From assembly GCA_963823165.1 (NCBI GenBank), contig CAWGKV010000006.1:15718-79717 (forward strand): a stretch of 64,000 nt of DNA, read 5' to 3'. The notes under the pieces were generated by a model. That model made no database searches. It saw only the letters and a program-made list of their open reading frames with translations, and was not told the origin of the DNA. The DNA comes from Roseiarcus sp963823165. GTDB taxonomy: Bacteria; Pseudomonadota; Alphaproteobacteria; Rhizobiales; Beijerinckiaceae. Positions 24,978-34,333 of this stretch are shown one piece after another. Every line of letters begins with the position of its first letter. Within the stretch, counting starts at the first letter, position 1. The position numbers and the translations under genes were made by a program.

Positions 24978-26294
24978 ATGCGGCAAGCCTTCGATCTCGT
25001 TCTCGCCAACGGAACTGTGGTCAACCAGGACGGCGAGGGCTTACGTGACGTCGGGGTCCGCAACGGGCTGATCGCCGAGATCGGCGGCCTGTCCGCGGCC
25101 GCGGCGGGCGAGCGCATCGACTGCAAGGATTTGCATGTCCTGCCCGGCGTGATCGACAGCCAGGTGCATTTCCGCGAGCCGGGACTCGTCCACAAGGAGG
25201 ATCTCGAGACCGGCTCGCGCTCCGCCGTGCTCGGCGGTGTGACCGCGGTGTTCGAGATGCCGAACACCGATCCGACCACGACGACCGCCGAGGCGCTCGC
25301 CGACAAAATGCGGCGCGCCAGAGGCCGCATGTATTGCGACTTCGCCTTCTGGGTCGGGGGAACCCACGAGAATGTCTCCGCCATCCCCGAACTCGAACGG
25401 CTGCCGGGCGCGGCGGGGATCAAAGTGTTCATGGGCTCGTCGACCGGTCGGCTGCTGGTCGCCGACGACGAGGGCGTGCTCGCGATCCTCAAGCGGATCA
25501 CCCGCCGCGCCGCCTTCCACAGCGAGGACGAAGCCCGCCTGACCGAGAGACAGCCGCTGCGCGTCGCGAACGATCCGTCGTCGCACCCGATGTGGCGCGA
25601 CGAGATCGCCGCTTTGCGGTCGACCGAGCGCCTGGTGCGGCTCGCGCGGGAGGCGCGGGCGCAGGTGCACGTGCTGCACGTCTCGACGCGCGAGGAGATG
25701 GAGTTCCTGAAGCAGGCAAAGGACGTCGCGAGCTGCGAGGCGACGCCGCATCACCTGACCTTGAGCGCCGACGACTATCCGCGCCTCGGGACGAGGCTGC
25801 AGATGAATCCGCCGGTGCGGTCGGCGGCGCATCGCACGGGGATCTGGCGCGGCCTGACGCAGGGCGTCGTCGACGTGATCGGATCCGATCACGCGCCGCA
25901 CACGCTCGAGGAGAAGGCGAAGCCTTATCCCGAAAGCCCCTCGGGCATGACCGGGGTGCAGACGCTGGTCCCCATCATGCTCGACCATGTCAACGCCGGG
26001 CGGCTCACCCTGCAGCGCTTGGTCGACCTGACCAGCGCCGGACCGGCGCGCATCTTCCGCATTCTCGGCAAGGGCCGCATCGCCGCCGGCTACGACGCCG
26101 ACTTCACCATCGTCGACATGAAGCGGTCCGAGACGATCCGCAATTCCTGGATCGCGTCGCGCGCCGGCTGGACGCCCTACGACGGCAAGAGCGTTACCGG
26201 CTGGCCTGTCGGGACGATTGTGCGCGGTCGTCGGGTGATGTGGGAGGGAGAGCTTGGGGCGCCGCCGTCGGGCGAGGCGGTGCGGTTCTGGTGA
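24978..26294 (+). CDS. Dihydroorotase (class I)
   Basis: 438-residue amidohydrolase, predicted to cyclise carbamoyl-aspartate to dihydroorotate in pyrimidine synthesis. Zinc ligands: HFREPG near residue 64, the Lys in AAGIKVFMGSSTG near 150, His of RAAFHSEDEARL, HVLHVST and DHAPHT near 303. SDHAPHTLEEKAKPY and SPSGMTGVQTLVP are class I marks. The ATG at 24978 has AAGGAAAAGCG upstream. Lone DHOase-like amidohydrolases sometimes have other substrates, so pyrC is likely but not certain; no other pyrimidine gene is near. Confidence 0.88.
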   Translation: MRQAFDLVLANGTVVNQDGEGLRDVGVRNGLIAEIGGLSAAAAGERIDCKDLHVLPGVIDSQVHFREPGLVHKEDLETGSRSAVLGGVTAVFEMPNTDPTTTTAEALADKMRRARGRMYCDFAFWVGGTHENVSAIPELERLPGAAGIKVFMGSSTGRLLVADDEGVLAILKRITRRAAFHSEDEARLTERQPLRVANDPSSHPMWRDEIAALRSTERLVRLAREARAQVHVLHVSTREEMEFLKQAKDVASCEATPHHLTLSADDYPRLGTRLQMNPPVRSAAHRTGIWRGLTQGVVDVIGSDHAPHTLEEKAKPYPESPSGMTGVQTLVPIMLDHVNAGRLTLQRLVDLTSAGPARIFRILGKGRIAAGYDADFTIVDMKRSETIRNSWIASRAGWTPYDGKSVTGWPVGTIVRGRRVMWEGELGAPPSGEAVRFW

Positions 26295-26544
26295 GGCGGA
26301 CGACTTCCCTGCCAACCGGGAGGGCGGACTACGGGTCCCGCTGGAGACGAACCGTGAGTTGGCCTCCCATTTCCCGCGCCCGGGCGCACGGGTCAGCCTG
26401 TTCCGCGACATCGGAACCGCGTGGCGGCGCTTCCGCAGCTCCACCGAGACTGTCGCGTCGCCATCCGTCGAAGGATCGCAGGCTCTATCCAACAGCGCCG
26501 GTTGAGCCGGCCGGCTCCGGCAGCTTCGCGGCTCGGGAGCGGGG

Positions 26545-26835
26545 CTAGGGCACGGAGTGGACGATCACGGGTCCCGCCGTCGCGGTGGCCTGCCCGACGA
26601 CGAACGGTGCGAGGTTTTTCTCGATCCAGGCAAGCGCGCGGCGGTTCGATTCCTCCGCCTCCTCAACCTTGTTGAAGATGCTGATCGCGGTCACCGTGTC
26701 GTCGGCGGCGTAGACCACGTAGTAGCCCATGAAACCGGGCACGCCGCTGACGATGGGCACCGCACCCTTGATCCGCTCGGCGAGCTGGTCGGCGGCGCCG
26801 GGCTTCACCCTCACCTGCCGGATTGCGGCGTACAT
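26545..26835 (-). CDS. Small ABM-like dimeric alpha/beta-barrel protein
   Basis: 96 residues in the ferredoxin-like fold used by antibiotic-biosynthesis-monooxygenase (ABM) domains: strand AAIRQVRVKPG, helix AADQLAERIKGA, then VPGFMGYYVVYAADDTVTAISIFNKVEEAEESN, the usual pattern of strand, acidic turn and helix. Function unknown; members range from heme degradation to simple stress proteins. The start is the ATG at 26835, with AGGGAGGAATGTC upstream. It precedes the malonyl-CoA decarboxylase gene on neither operon edge clearly. Confidence 0.7.
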   Translation of the reverse strand: MYAAIRQVRVKPGAADQLAERIKGAVPIVSGVPGFMGYYVVYAADDTVTAISIFNKVEEAEESNRRALAWIEKNLAPFVVGQATATAGPVIVHSVP

Positions 26836-26949
26836 GACATTCCTCCCTGCTTAAGACCTCACGCCTCAGGCTACGCCGCTTTCGCCCGCTTCTCTACCCG
26901 GGCGACCGCCATCTCCCTCTCGAAAACAGAGAACCGCTTGACTCGCCGC

Positions 26950-28314
26950 TCAGTCTCCCGGCGCCGGCAGCGCCTGCGCCGCCGGGCGCGACCGGCCGCT
27001 CGGCAGGGTCCTTTTCACCAGGCTCGAGGCGACGACCGCGCGCTCATTGGCGTAGGCCTCGTGATTGCGCTCGATCTCGGCGAGATCATAGAGATAGTTG
27101 ACCATGAGACCGTAGGACTCTGCGATTCCCTTGTGCGAGAGGTCGCCCATCCAGTTGATCCGCTCGAGCCTTGCGCCGTTGCCGAGGTGAAATCGAGCGA
27201 CGGGATCGATGATCCGGCCGTCGTCGCGCCTGGCTTTCAGAAAGTAATATGCCGAGAGCGGTTCGAGCGACGCGCGCAGCCGAGCGGCGCTCTCTGGCTT
27301 CTCCTGCCAGCGCTCGTCCTGCCCCGCCTCCCGCACGGATTTTGCGAGCTGCTCGACTGCCGGATCGTCGCAGACCTCGACCCAGGCGCGCAGCCCCGGA
27401 ATCGGCGACAGCGTGACGAAGGTCTCGATGCGGGGCAACTCGCGTCGAATCTCCTCGACGACCTGCTTGATGAGAAAATTGCCGAAGGTGACGCCCGTGA
27501 GCCCCTGCTGGCAGTTCGAGATCGAATAGAATGTCGCCGCTCGCGCCTTGTCCCGACCGACATGCGGCCGCTTCTCGGCGAGCAGCGGGGCGATTGCGGC
27601 CGGCGGCTCCACCGTCAGCGCGACCTCGACGAAAATCAGCGGTTCGTCGACCAGCGCCGGATGGAAGAAGGCGTAGCAGCGCCGGTCCGATGGATCGATG
27701 CGCCGCCTGAGCTCGTCCCAGTCGCGGATTTCATGCACCGCCTCGTATCGAATGATCTTCTCGAGGATCGCGGCAGGCGACGACCAGTCGATCCGGCGGA
27801 GCACCAAAAAGCCGCGATTGAACCAAGAGTCGAAGAGGTGCTGAAAATCGCGATCGACGATCGCCAGGCCGCGATCGCCTCTGACGGCCTCGAGAAGATC
27901 GGCGCGCATCGCAACGAGAGCGGCGGTGCCGCCCGGGGCGCGATTGAGACGGCGGAAGAGTTCCTGCCGGCGCGGCTCGGAGGCGTAGTGGATCTCGCTC
28001 GCCGCCGATCCGCCGCCAGTCGCTCCGAAGCGCGCCACCGCGTCCTCGAGCCGACGCCGGTCCGGCCCGAAGCCGTCGGCCAGCGCCCAGAAGAAGGCGC
28101 CTTTGTCGGCGTCGGAAAGGTCGCGGTATCGAGCCAGAACCTCGCTCGCAAGCGCGATTCCGGAGGCTTCGCCGCGCCCGGTCAGAAGCGCCCCGCACAT
28201 CTCGGCGAGCGTCCCGCCGTTCTCGGCGTCGCGCGGCCATGCGGTCAGTTTGAGCACCGATCGCCCGCGCTCGGCGATCGACGCCAGGAGATCGGAAAAG
28301 AAGGAGCCGTCCAT
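26950..28314 (-). CDS. Malonyl-CoA decarboxylase
   Basis: 454 residues. Converts malonyl-CoA to acetyl-CoA and CO2 in the cytosol. Two family parts are seen: a helical N-terminal domain (residues 1-160) and a GNAT-like catalytic domain with CYAFFHPALVDEPLIFVEVAL, ATFYSISNCQQGLTGVTFGNFLIK-type sequence around 285-310 and the C-terminal FHLGNGARLERINWMGDLS with the catalytic His/Asn region. The ATG at 28314 begins MDGSFFSDLL, eight bases after an AGTGGG-like site; the same frame stays open for 480 codons upstream, but that part belongs to another gene and its shadows. No matB ligase or malonate transporter is in the window. Confidence 0.92.
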   Translation of the reverse strand: MDGSFFSDLLASIAERGRSVLKLTAWPRDAENGGTLAEMCGALLTGRGEASGIALASEVLARYRDLSDADKGAFFWALADGFGPDRRRLEDAVARFGATGGGSAASEIHYASEPRRQELFRRLNRAPGGTAALVAMRADLLEAVRGDRGLAIVDRDFQHLFDSWFNRGFLVLRRIDWSSPAAILEKIIRYEAVHEIRDWDELRRRIDPSDRRCYAFFHPALVDEPLIFVEVALTVEPPAAIAPLLAEKRPHVGRDKARAATFYSISNCQQGLTGVTFGNFLIKQVVEEIRRELPRIETFVTLSPIPGLRAWVEVCDDPAVEQLAKSVREAGQDERWQEKPESAARLRASLEPLSAYYFLKARRDDGRIIDPVARFHLGNGARLERINWMGDLSHKGIAESYGLMVNYLYDLAEIERNHEAYANERAVVASSLVKRTLPSGRSRPAAQALPAPGD

Positions 28315-28388
28315 GCTTGCCTGCCGCCCCACGCTCGCGCGCCCCAGTGAAACTCCCGGCCGGATAGTCACGCGCGATGGCGGATGAA

Positions 28389-29088
28389 TCAAGGCCAACT
28401 GAGCCTGAACCAATGCGCCCAGAGTTCGCGCAGCCGGATTGCCCAAACGGCGTAACCGCCGAGCGCCAGCAGACAAATGAGCGTGATCGAACCCAGCGTC
28501 ATGAGGAGGAAGGCGAAAGCGTCCGCTATCCGTGCGCCCCAGCCTTTTTCCGCCCGGGCGGGCTCGCCACGACCCCTTGGCTGCGACTCCAAGCTCGGCT
28601 TCGGGCGGTTTCGGCGAGGGAGCGGCGGCGGACGGCGCCGCCGGGGCGGCCGCCCAGACTGCGGGCTCATGATCGCCGCATTCGACAGCCAGCGCCTTCT
28701 TACGCTCGATAAGCCGGCGGGCGACATAATCGGTCACGGCGGCGACGATCCGCTCGATCTGCTGGGTCTCGGCGATCAGGACCCGCCCGTGCGCCCTGTC
28801 CTGAAAGAAACGGTAGGTTCGCCGGTCTCGCCCCATTTCGATGAAGGCGACCATGTCGAGAAAGAGGCGCGGACGCTCGCCGGGAGAGAGCATCAGATCG
28901 AACATGTCGACGTCCGGCGGCGTCTGCCGCACCACGGGTTTGAGCTCGCTTTCGAGCAGGGCAAGGCGCCCCATCTCGATTTCGCGCAGCTCCGCAATCG
29001 CCTGCGCCCGCTCGGCGTTCTCGACCCGAGCGCGTCTCACCGCAGCGACGAGATCGGATTTCTGCGCCTGCTCGGGCTTTTCCTCCAT
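28389..29088 (-). pseudogene. Frameshifted tail-anchored Hyphomicrobiales protein
   Basis: Read in one frame from ATG 29088 the protein has a coiled, charged N-terminal part (EKPEQAQKSDLVAAVRRARV, then GERPRLFLDMVAFIEMGRD, YVARRLIERKKAL) of about 165 residues and then degenerates. In the next frame, ending at 28389, the matching C-terminus appears: ARIADAFAFLLMTLGSITLI and LLALGGYAVWAIRL, a single membrane helix. Together they make one protein of about 230 residues with a C-terminal anchor, so a one-base shift lies between roughly 28535 and 28600, near GGCGGAAAAAGG. Function unknown. Either a real mutation or a homopolymer sequencing error. Confidence 0.65.
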
Positions 29089-29263
29089 CGCACCGGTTCC
29101 AATTTTCTCTTGCCCCGCCGCCAGCAAACGGACTCGCGGATCGGGCCAAGCTAGCCCAATCGCCTCCGACACTTCAAACGGGCTCGAGCGCCATTGATCC
29201 TTCGCCGCCGAATCCCGATAATCGCTGTTCGAGCCGATCGCGGCCATGTGGAGTTTATTCGAG

Positions 29264-30181
29264 ATGAGCGCCGCCGATCTCATGGATTTCTCGCCCGAGG
29301 TCGCCGAGGCGCGGGCGAAGAGGAAGCCGATGGTCGCGCTCGAATCGACCATCATCACCCACGGCATGCCGTACCCGCGCAACGTCGAAACGGCGCGCGC
29401 CGTCGAGGACGCGGTGCGTTCGTTCGGGGCCGTCCCGGCGACGATCGCGGTGCTCGACGGACGCTTCCGGGTCGGGCTCGAGCGCAAGGAAATCGACAGC
29501 CTCGGCCAGCTTTCCGGCGGCGTCGCCAAGGCGTCGCGGCGCGACCTCGCGCCCGTCGTCGCCCGGCGGGGCTCCGCAGGCACGACCGTCGCCGCCACGA
29601 TGTTCGTGGCCGAGCTCGCGGGCATCGAAATCTTCGCCACCGGCGGCATCGGCGGCGTCCACCGCGGCGCGGAGGAGACTTTCGACATCTCCGCCGACCT
29701 GGTCGAGCTGTCGCGAACCCGCGTCGCCGTCGTCTGCGCCGGCGCCAAGTCCATCCTCGACATCGAGAAGACGCTGGAATTCCTGGAGACCCAGGGGGCG
29801 GCGATTGTCGGCTATCGCTGCGACGTATTCCCCGCCTTCTACGCCCGTTCGTCGGGCTTCAAAATCGAGCACCGGTGCGACGGCCTGCACGACCTCGCAC
29901 GCATGATCCGCCTTCAGCGCGAGATCGGCCCCGGCGGCCTCCTGATCGCCAATCCGGTGCCCGAGGATCAGGCGCTCGAGGAGGCGATGATCGAGGAGCG
30001 CATCGCTGTCGCGGTGGCGGAAGCGAAGCAACAGGGCATCAACAAGAAGGAGGCGACGCCGTTCCTGCTCAAGCGCGTCGTCGAACTCACCGGCGGCCGA
30101 AGCCTCGAAGCAAACATCGCGCTGATCAAGAACAACGCGATCCTGGCCGCGCAGACGGCGGCGGAGCTGGCGAGGATGTAA
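29264..30181 (+). CDS. psuG: Pseudouridine-5'-phosphate glycosidase
   Basis: 305 residues from ATG 29264. Splits pseudouridine 5'-phosphate to uracil and ribose 5-phosphate in pseudouridine breakdown. Family signatures: VALESTIITHGMPYPRNVETA at the N-terminus with the metal/catalytic Glu, SGGVAKASRRDLAPVV, GTTVAATMFVA, FATGGIGGVHRGAE and VVCAGAKSILDIEKTLEFLET (catalytic Lys). Another ATG at 29246 is possible; 29264 has GGAG about ten bases before it. The usual kinase partner PsuK is absent; a nucleoside hydrolase lies 1.6 kb downstream beyond gene debris. Confidence 0.92.
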   Translation: MSAADLMDFSPEVAEARAKRKPMVALESTIITHGMPYPRNVETARAVEDAVRSFGAVPATIAVLDGRFRVGLERKEIDSLGQLSGGVAKASRRDLAPVVARRGSAGTTVAATMFVAELAGIEIFATGGIGGVHRGAEETFDISADLVELSRTRVAVVCAGAKSILDIEKTLEFLETQGAAIVGYRCDVFPAFYARSSGFKIEHRCDGLHDLARMIRLQREIGPGGLLIANPVPEDQALEEAMIEERIAVAVAEAKQQGINKKEATPFLLKRVVELTGGRSLEANIALIKNNAILAAQTAAELARM

Positions 30182-30261
30182 TACGCCGGGCCTCCGCCCA
30201 TCCCGCCGTTCGCGACGCCGATCTCTGTGATCTGACTCACAAACGTGTATCGTATAATACG

Positions 30262-30452
30262 CCTCCCTCCCGCCAGCGATTCATCCCGAAAGCGGACGGC
30301 AAGCAGCGGCCCCTTGCGGTCGCCGCCCTGGAAGACAAGATCGTCCAGACGGCGGCGCAGGAGGTGCTGAGCGCGATCTACAAGGAGGAATTCCTCGGGT
30401 TCTCGTATGGGTTCCGCTCCGACGCGGCGCACGCTGGACGCCCTGGTGGTTG
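30262..30452 (+). pseudogene. Group II intron reverse transcriptase fragment
   Basis: Translates as RQRFIPKADGKQRPLAVAAL then EDKIVQTAAQEVLSAIYKEE and FLGFSYGFRS, the N-terminal RT domain (blocks 1-2) of LtrA-type maturases. A one-base shift after YGFR restores LDALVVG. No catalytic YADD, no intron RNA domains. It is a 190-bp scrap cut off by the neighbouring broken transporter gene. Confidence 0.75.
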
Positions 30453-30458
30453 GAAGCG

Positions 30459-31265
30459 TCATTCTTCGATGCTGGGCCTGAGCCAAAGTACGTAGAGCGC
30501 CGCCGCGGCGAGCGCCGCCACGGTCATCACCCCGCCGATCGACAGCGGCGATCCGTCGCGGTGGAGCGAGGCCCCGAGCGCCCCGCCGGCCGCGCCCAGC
30601 AGCATCTGCCCGCTGAGCAGGATCGCCGACGCCACGCCTGCAATGTCGGGCAAGGGATGCACCGCCTCGTGAGCCGCGTTGGGAAAGACGAGGCCGAAGC
30701 TCGTGATGTAGACGAGCACGATCCCGGCGACGGCGAAGGACGAGCCAAAGCCGGTGAGGCTCACTGCGAGCAGCCCGAGGGCCGCCAGGGCTGCGGCGGT
30801 CAGCGCAATGTCGAGCACGGCCTTCGGTCGCACATGCCGGCGCAGAAGCAGGCTGTTGAGGCCGGATCCGATCATGGAGCCGAAGGCGGCGACGGCGAAC
30901 AGGCCGGCGAAGGCCGCCTTCGACACGCCGTAGCCCTGGATGAACAATAACGGAGAGTGTTGATGTAGGCGAGCATGCCGGCGAACACGAGGCCGTTGAC
31001 TAGCGAGAAGCCGGCGTAGAGGGGACTCGTCAGCGCGCGGCGGTAGCCGGCGAGGATCGCGGCGGGCTTCAGGCTCCGGCGCATGTCGCGCGGCTGCGAT
31101 TCCGCGAACAGGCCGGCGCCTGCGGCGAGTAGGACCGCGCCGATCGACGCGAGCGCGGCCCGCCAGGGCGCGACGAACAGCACCAGGGCGCCGATGCTCG
31201 GCGCGATGACCGGCGCGACGCCCTGGACGAGCGCCACGGTCGTGATCAGGACGATGAACAGGAGC
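30459..31265 (-). pseudogene. Broken Bcr/CflA-type MFS transporter (N-terminus missing)
   Basis: The C-terminal two thirds of an MFS drug exporter. One frame gives LLFIVLITTVALVQGVAPVI, AILAGYRRALTSPLYAGFSL and AYINT down to about 30955; the frame then shifts and continues HSPLLFIQGYGVSKAAFAGL through VFPNAAHEAVHPLPDIAGVA to the stop at 30459. It is a clear paralogue of the intact exporter at 44131-45330, which supplies the missing first five helices and shows where the frameshift lies. The 5' end is replaced by an antiporter fragment. Confidence 0.8.
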
Positions 31266-31535
31266 CGCCCGCGCGCTTCCCCAACCAGAGAAGGAAAACC
31301 GCCTGTCGATCCGCAGCCCTGCGCCGAGGACCGCGACGAGCAGCGAGAACTCGGCGATCGTGCTGTAGGCGGACATCGGATCTTTGGCAAAACCGGTGGC
31401 GCCGAAGACAAGCCCGATAGCCACGACGATCATCGGAAGCGAGACGAAGGTCCCGCTCAGGAACAGCGGGAGCCAAGCCGCCAGGATGACGATAAAACCG
31501 CCGACGACAAAACTTGCGAAGCCGCTCGCGCTCAC
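31266..31535 (-). pseudogene. Cation/proton antiporter N-terminal fragment
   Basis: In the same open frame as the MFS tail's shadow: GTG near 31535 opens VSASGFASFVVGGFIVILAA then LPMIVVAIGLVFGATGF and YSTIAEFSLLVAVLGAGLRI DRRFSF, resembling the first three helices of CPA-type Na+/H+ antiporters. It breaks off where MFS sequence begins, so it is a fusion scar rather than a functional hybrid. Confidence 0.55.
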
Positions 31536-31741
31536 CCGGCGCAAACGCGAAGGCAATAGGACCGTTCCTCCCTGCGCGGGCGTTCGTCTTGCGCGGCGGC
31601 GCAGCGGGAACCACAGTCGCAAATTTCCGTTGGCGGAGCGGAAGGGCCATTTGACGCCTGTTCGAGGGCCGCGCCAAAATGCTTGGGCTGAATTGATCGG
31701 GATCACTCGGCGCGCCGCCGATCCGTTGAAGAATGCCCATT

Positions 31742-32731
31742 ATGTCGCAGCAAACCGAGTATCTGGTGATTGACGTCGACACCGGAATCGACGACGCGCT
31801 CGCGCTGCTGTACGCCTGCGCCGAGCCGAACGCGCATCTTATCGGCGTGTCGACGGTCGTCGGCAACGTCAGCCTCGAGGCGGCGACCCGTAACACCCGC
31901 GCCGTTCTCGCGCTGGCGGGTCGGGGCGATATCCCCGTGTGGCCGGGGTCCGCGACGCCGCTCTCGAACTTCGAAGCCGACGCCAGAGCGGTTCACGGCG
32001 AGACCGGCCTCGGCTACGCGATCCTGCCGGAGCCGCCACAGTCCGCGCTCGGCGCTCACGCCGTCGACGCCATCGTCGGCGCCGCGCATGCGCATGCAGG
32101 GCGGCTCATCCTCGTCGCGACGGGCCCCCTGACCAACATCGCGCTCGCGGTCATGCGCGAGCCCGAGCTGCCGCGCCTCCTCAAGCGATTCGTCATCATG
32201 GGCGGCGCCTATCGCGAGCCGGGCAACGTCACGCCCTCGGCTGAGTTCAACATCTGGCACGACCCCGAGGCCGCGCGCATCGTCTTCCGGGCGTTCGGCG
32301 GGCCAGGCGGAACTCCCGTGACGGCGATCGGGCTCGATGTCACCCACAAGACGACCTTCGACCCGAGCGACCTCGCCGCGCTCGAGACCCGCTCGGCCGG
32401 ACAGCCGCTCGCCCCGGCCCTGACGCGCTTCATCCAGGACGCCTCGCGCCACTATTTCGACCGGATGGAGAAGCGGAGTGGCAAACGGATTCTTGTCATG
32501 CACGACCCGCTGGCGCTCGCCGTCGCCCTCGATCCGACGCTCGTCGCGACCCGCCGGGTCGCCGTCGACGTCGAGACCGCCGGGCGGCTCACGACCGGCG
32601 CCACGATCGCCGACTGGCGCGGCGACTGGGCCCGGCTCGCCAACAGCGAAGTCGGCGTCTCAGTCGACGCCGAGCGCTTCCGAAAGATGTTCTTCGACGC
32701 GATGGTTCGGCTGGCGGCGGGAAGGCGCTGA
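31742..32731 (+). CDS. Inosine-uridine-type nucleoside hydrolase
   Basis: About 329 residues of the IunH family; hydrolyses purine or pyrimidine nucleosides to base and ribose. The N-terminal DVDTGIDDALALL carries the DxDxxxDD calcium-binding cluster, followed by GVSTVVGNVSLEAATRNT and VWPGSATPLS. A second Ca ligand Asp is in MHDPLALAVALDP near residue 255, and AEFNIWHDPEAARIVFRAF is typical. ATG 31742 (MSQQTEYLVIDVDTG) is preferred; an ATG three codons earlier is equally open. Neighbours are debris upstream and an IS element downstream. With psuG it suggests a nucleoside scavenging role. Confidence 0.9.
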   Translation: MSQQTEYLVIDVDTGIDDALALLYACAEPNAHLIGVSTVVGNVSLEAATRNTRAVLALAGRGDIPVWPGSATPLSNFEADARAVHGETGLGYAILPEPPQSALGAHAVDAIVGAAHAHAGRLILVATGPLTNIALAVMREPELPRLLKRFVIMGGAYREPGNVTPSAEFNIWHDPEAARIVFRAFGGPGGTPVTAIGLDVTHKTTFDPSDLAALETRSAGQPLAPALTRFIQDASRHYFDRMEKRSGKRILVMHDPLALAVALDPTLVATRRVAVDVETAGRLTTGATIADWRGDWARLANSEVGVSVDAERFRKMFFDAMVRLAAGRR

Positions 32732-32754
32732 AACGCTTTTATTCCGCCAACCGC

Positions 32755-34073
32755 CTAGGGGGAAACTAGACTCGGGTCATGCGGGAACGGGGGTGAGCTG
32801 AACGGCGAACCCGAGGTTCTGGAGGCGCTGGACAAGGCGGCGGGTGGAGGCGGTCTTGTGTCGGCGGTCGAAGTGATCGGCGCCGAGGTCCTGGTAGAGC
32901 GTCCCGTCCTTGAGCATGTGGTAGATGGTGCGCAGGAGGGAGGCGGCGACGGCGCCGATGGCTTTCTTGGCGCCTCGGCGGGCCTTGATGCGGTGGAACT
33001 GGGCCTGGAAATAGCTGCCCTTGGTTCTGACGGCTGCCCAGGCGCACGGGAAGAGCGTTGCTTTCAACCAGCGTGAGCCCTTGCGCATTCGGGTGGACCT
33101 TCTCTTGCCGGCGCTCTCGTCGTTTCGCGGGCACATGCAGGCCCAGGAGAGGAGATGGGCGTCCGAGGGGTAGCGGCTCATGTCGATTCCGATCTCGGAA
33201 AGAACGCTTTGGGCGCTGCGGTCGTCGAAGCCCGGGATGGTCCTTACGATTTGGGTGGCCTCGCGAAAGGAGTTGAGATCGGCCTCCACCTCCTGGTCGA
33301 TCCGGGCGATCGCTCGGTCGAGGGCGTCGACCTGATCGAGATGGAGTTGAAGCAGGAAGCGATGGTGAGCGCGTCGGCCGGCCTCGCAGGGCCTCGCGAA
33401 GCTCTTCTTTCGTTGCCTTGATCCGCCGGTCGGCCAAGCCGGCCAAGACGGCCGGGTCGGTCTGGCCGGCGATTATCGCCTCGATCATGCGCCGACCGCT
33501 GACGCCAAGAATGTCGGAGATGACGGAATCGAGTTTGATGTTGGCGTCCTCCAGCGTCTTCTGCAGCCGCTGGGTATGGGACGAGCGCTCGCGAACCAGC
33601 TGCTTGCGGGTGCGAAGCAGGGACCGCAGCTCCTGGGTCGGGCGATCCGGAACGAAGCTGCCGCGGATCAGGCCGTGGGCGGCCAGGTCGGAGAGCCAGG
33701 TCGCATCGTTCACGTCGGTCTTGCGGCCGGGCACGTTCTTCACATGCGCGGCGTTGGCCAGCAGCAGCTCGAACTCGCCGTCCGCGAGGATATGCCAGAC
33801 CGGTTTCCAATAGACGCCGGTGGCTTCCATGGCCGCGAGCGTGCATCCCTTGTCCGAAAGCCACGCCGAGAGGGCCAGCAAGCCGGACGTCGTGGTGTCG
33901 AACGTCCGCGCTTCCTGCTCGACCGCCGCACCCTGCTGAATCCGAACGCAGGCGACGACCGTCTTTTTGTGGACGTCCAGTCCGGCGCATTTTGGATAGA
34001 GCACTTCCATGCCTCACCTCCGCAAACAGTGCGTCGTCGGCATGGGACTTCTGGTCTAGAGAACTCTAGGGGG
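32755..34073 (-). mobile_element. IS110-family insertion sequence
   Basis: Contains one transposase gene of the DEDD class. The eight bases CTAGGGGG stand at both edges (32755-32762 and 34066-34073), 1.3 kb apart, and may mark the junctions; a third copy is at 34107. No terminal inverted repeats, as expected for IS110. Exact ends are an inference. Confidence 0.6.
32777..34010 (-). pseudogene. IS110-family transposase, frameshifted
   Basis: From ATG 34010 the N-terminal DEDD RuvC-like domain is intact: Asp12 (GLDVHKKT), Glu62 (AMEATGVYW), Asp99 and Asp102 (KTDVNDATWL). After about residue 205 the frame is lost at GGCCGGCCGACGCG near 33380; in the next frame the protein resumes as HHRFLLQLHLDQVDALDRAI and runs through the Transposase_20 part (IVRTIPGFDDRSAQSVLSEI G, then the conserved Ser/Gly region MRKGSRWLK) to the stop at 32777. 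A single one-base change splits an otherwise whole transposase of about 410 residues. Programmed frameshifting is not usual in IS110, so the copy is probably dead. Confidence 0.85.
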
Positions 34074-34205
34074 CGCGCTCCGCGGCCTTGCGGCCGGTGG
34101 CTGCACTAGGGGGTGCTCCGAAGTCCCCGGTCCAACTAGAAAACGAGCTCAAGGCACCAAACAGTAACCGACCTCTGCGCCGACGACGCTCAGCAGGGTA
34201 GCATG

Positions 34206-34333
34206 CGTTTCATTCCAGGGGGTCGGCCGCCCGCGGCCGATGGCGAACTAGAAAGAAACTGACTGCCTGTCACGCGGCGCTTGACCGTCGTTTCATGCCC
34301 AGCGGGTCGGCAACGCCGGTGGCGAACTAAAAA
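34206..34333. repeat. Imperfect direct repeat, about 45 bp
   Basis: Two related copies, 34206-34254 and 34289-34333, sharing cgtttcat...gggtcgg...ggcgaacta and A-rich ends; another ccaactagaaaa lies at 34134. They fill the gene-free 490 bases between the IS110 element and the lipoprotein gene, where no coding sequence is recognised. Confidence 0.6.

Noticed and set aside
28315..29763. 480-codon extension of malonyl-CoA decarboxylase
   Set aside because: The frame joins part of another gene and an antisense shadow of psuG; MCD family sequence begins at 28314.
32777..34010. Programmed frameshift in the IS110 transposase
   Set aside because: IS110 transposases are made from one frame and no slippery heptamer is seen at the break.
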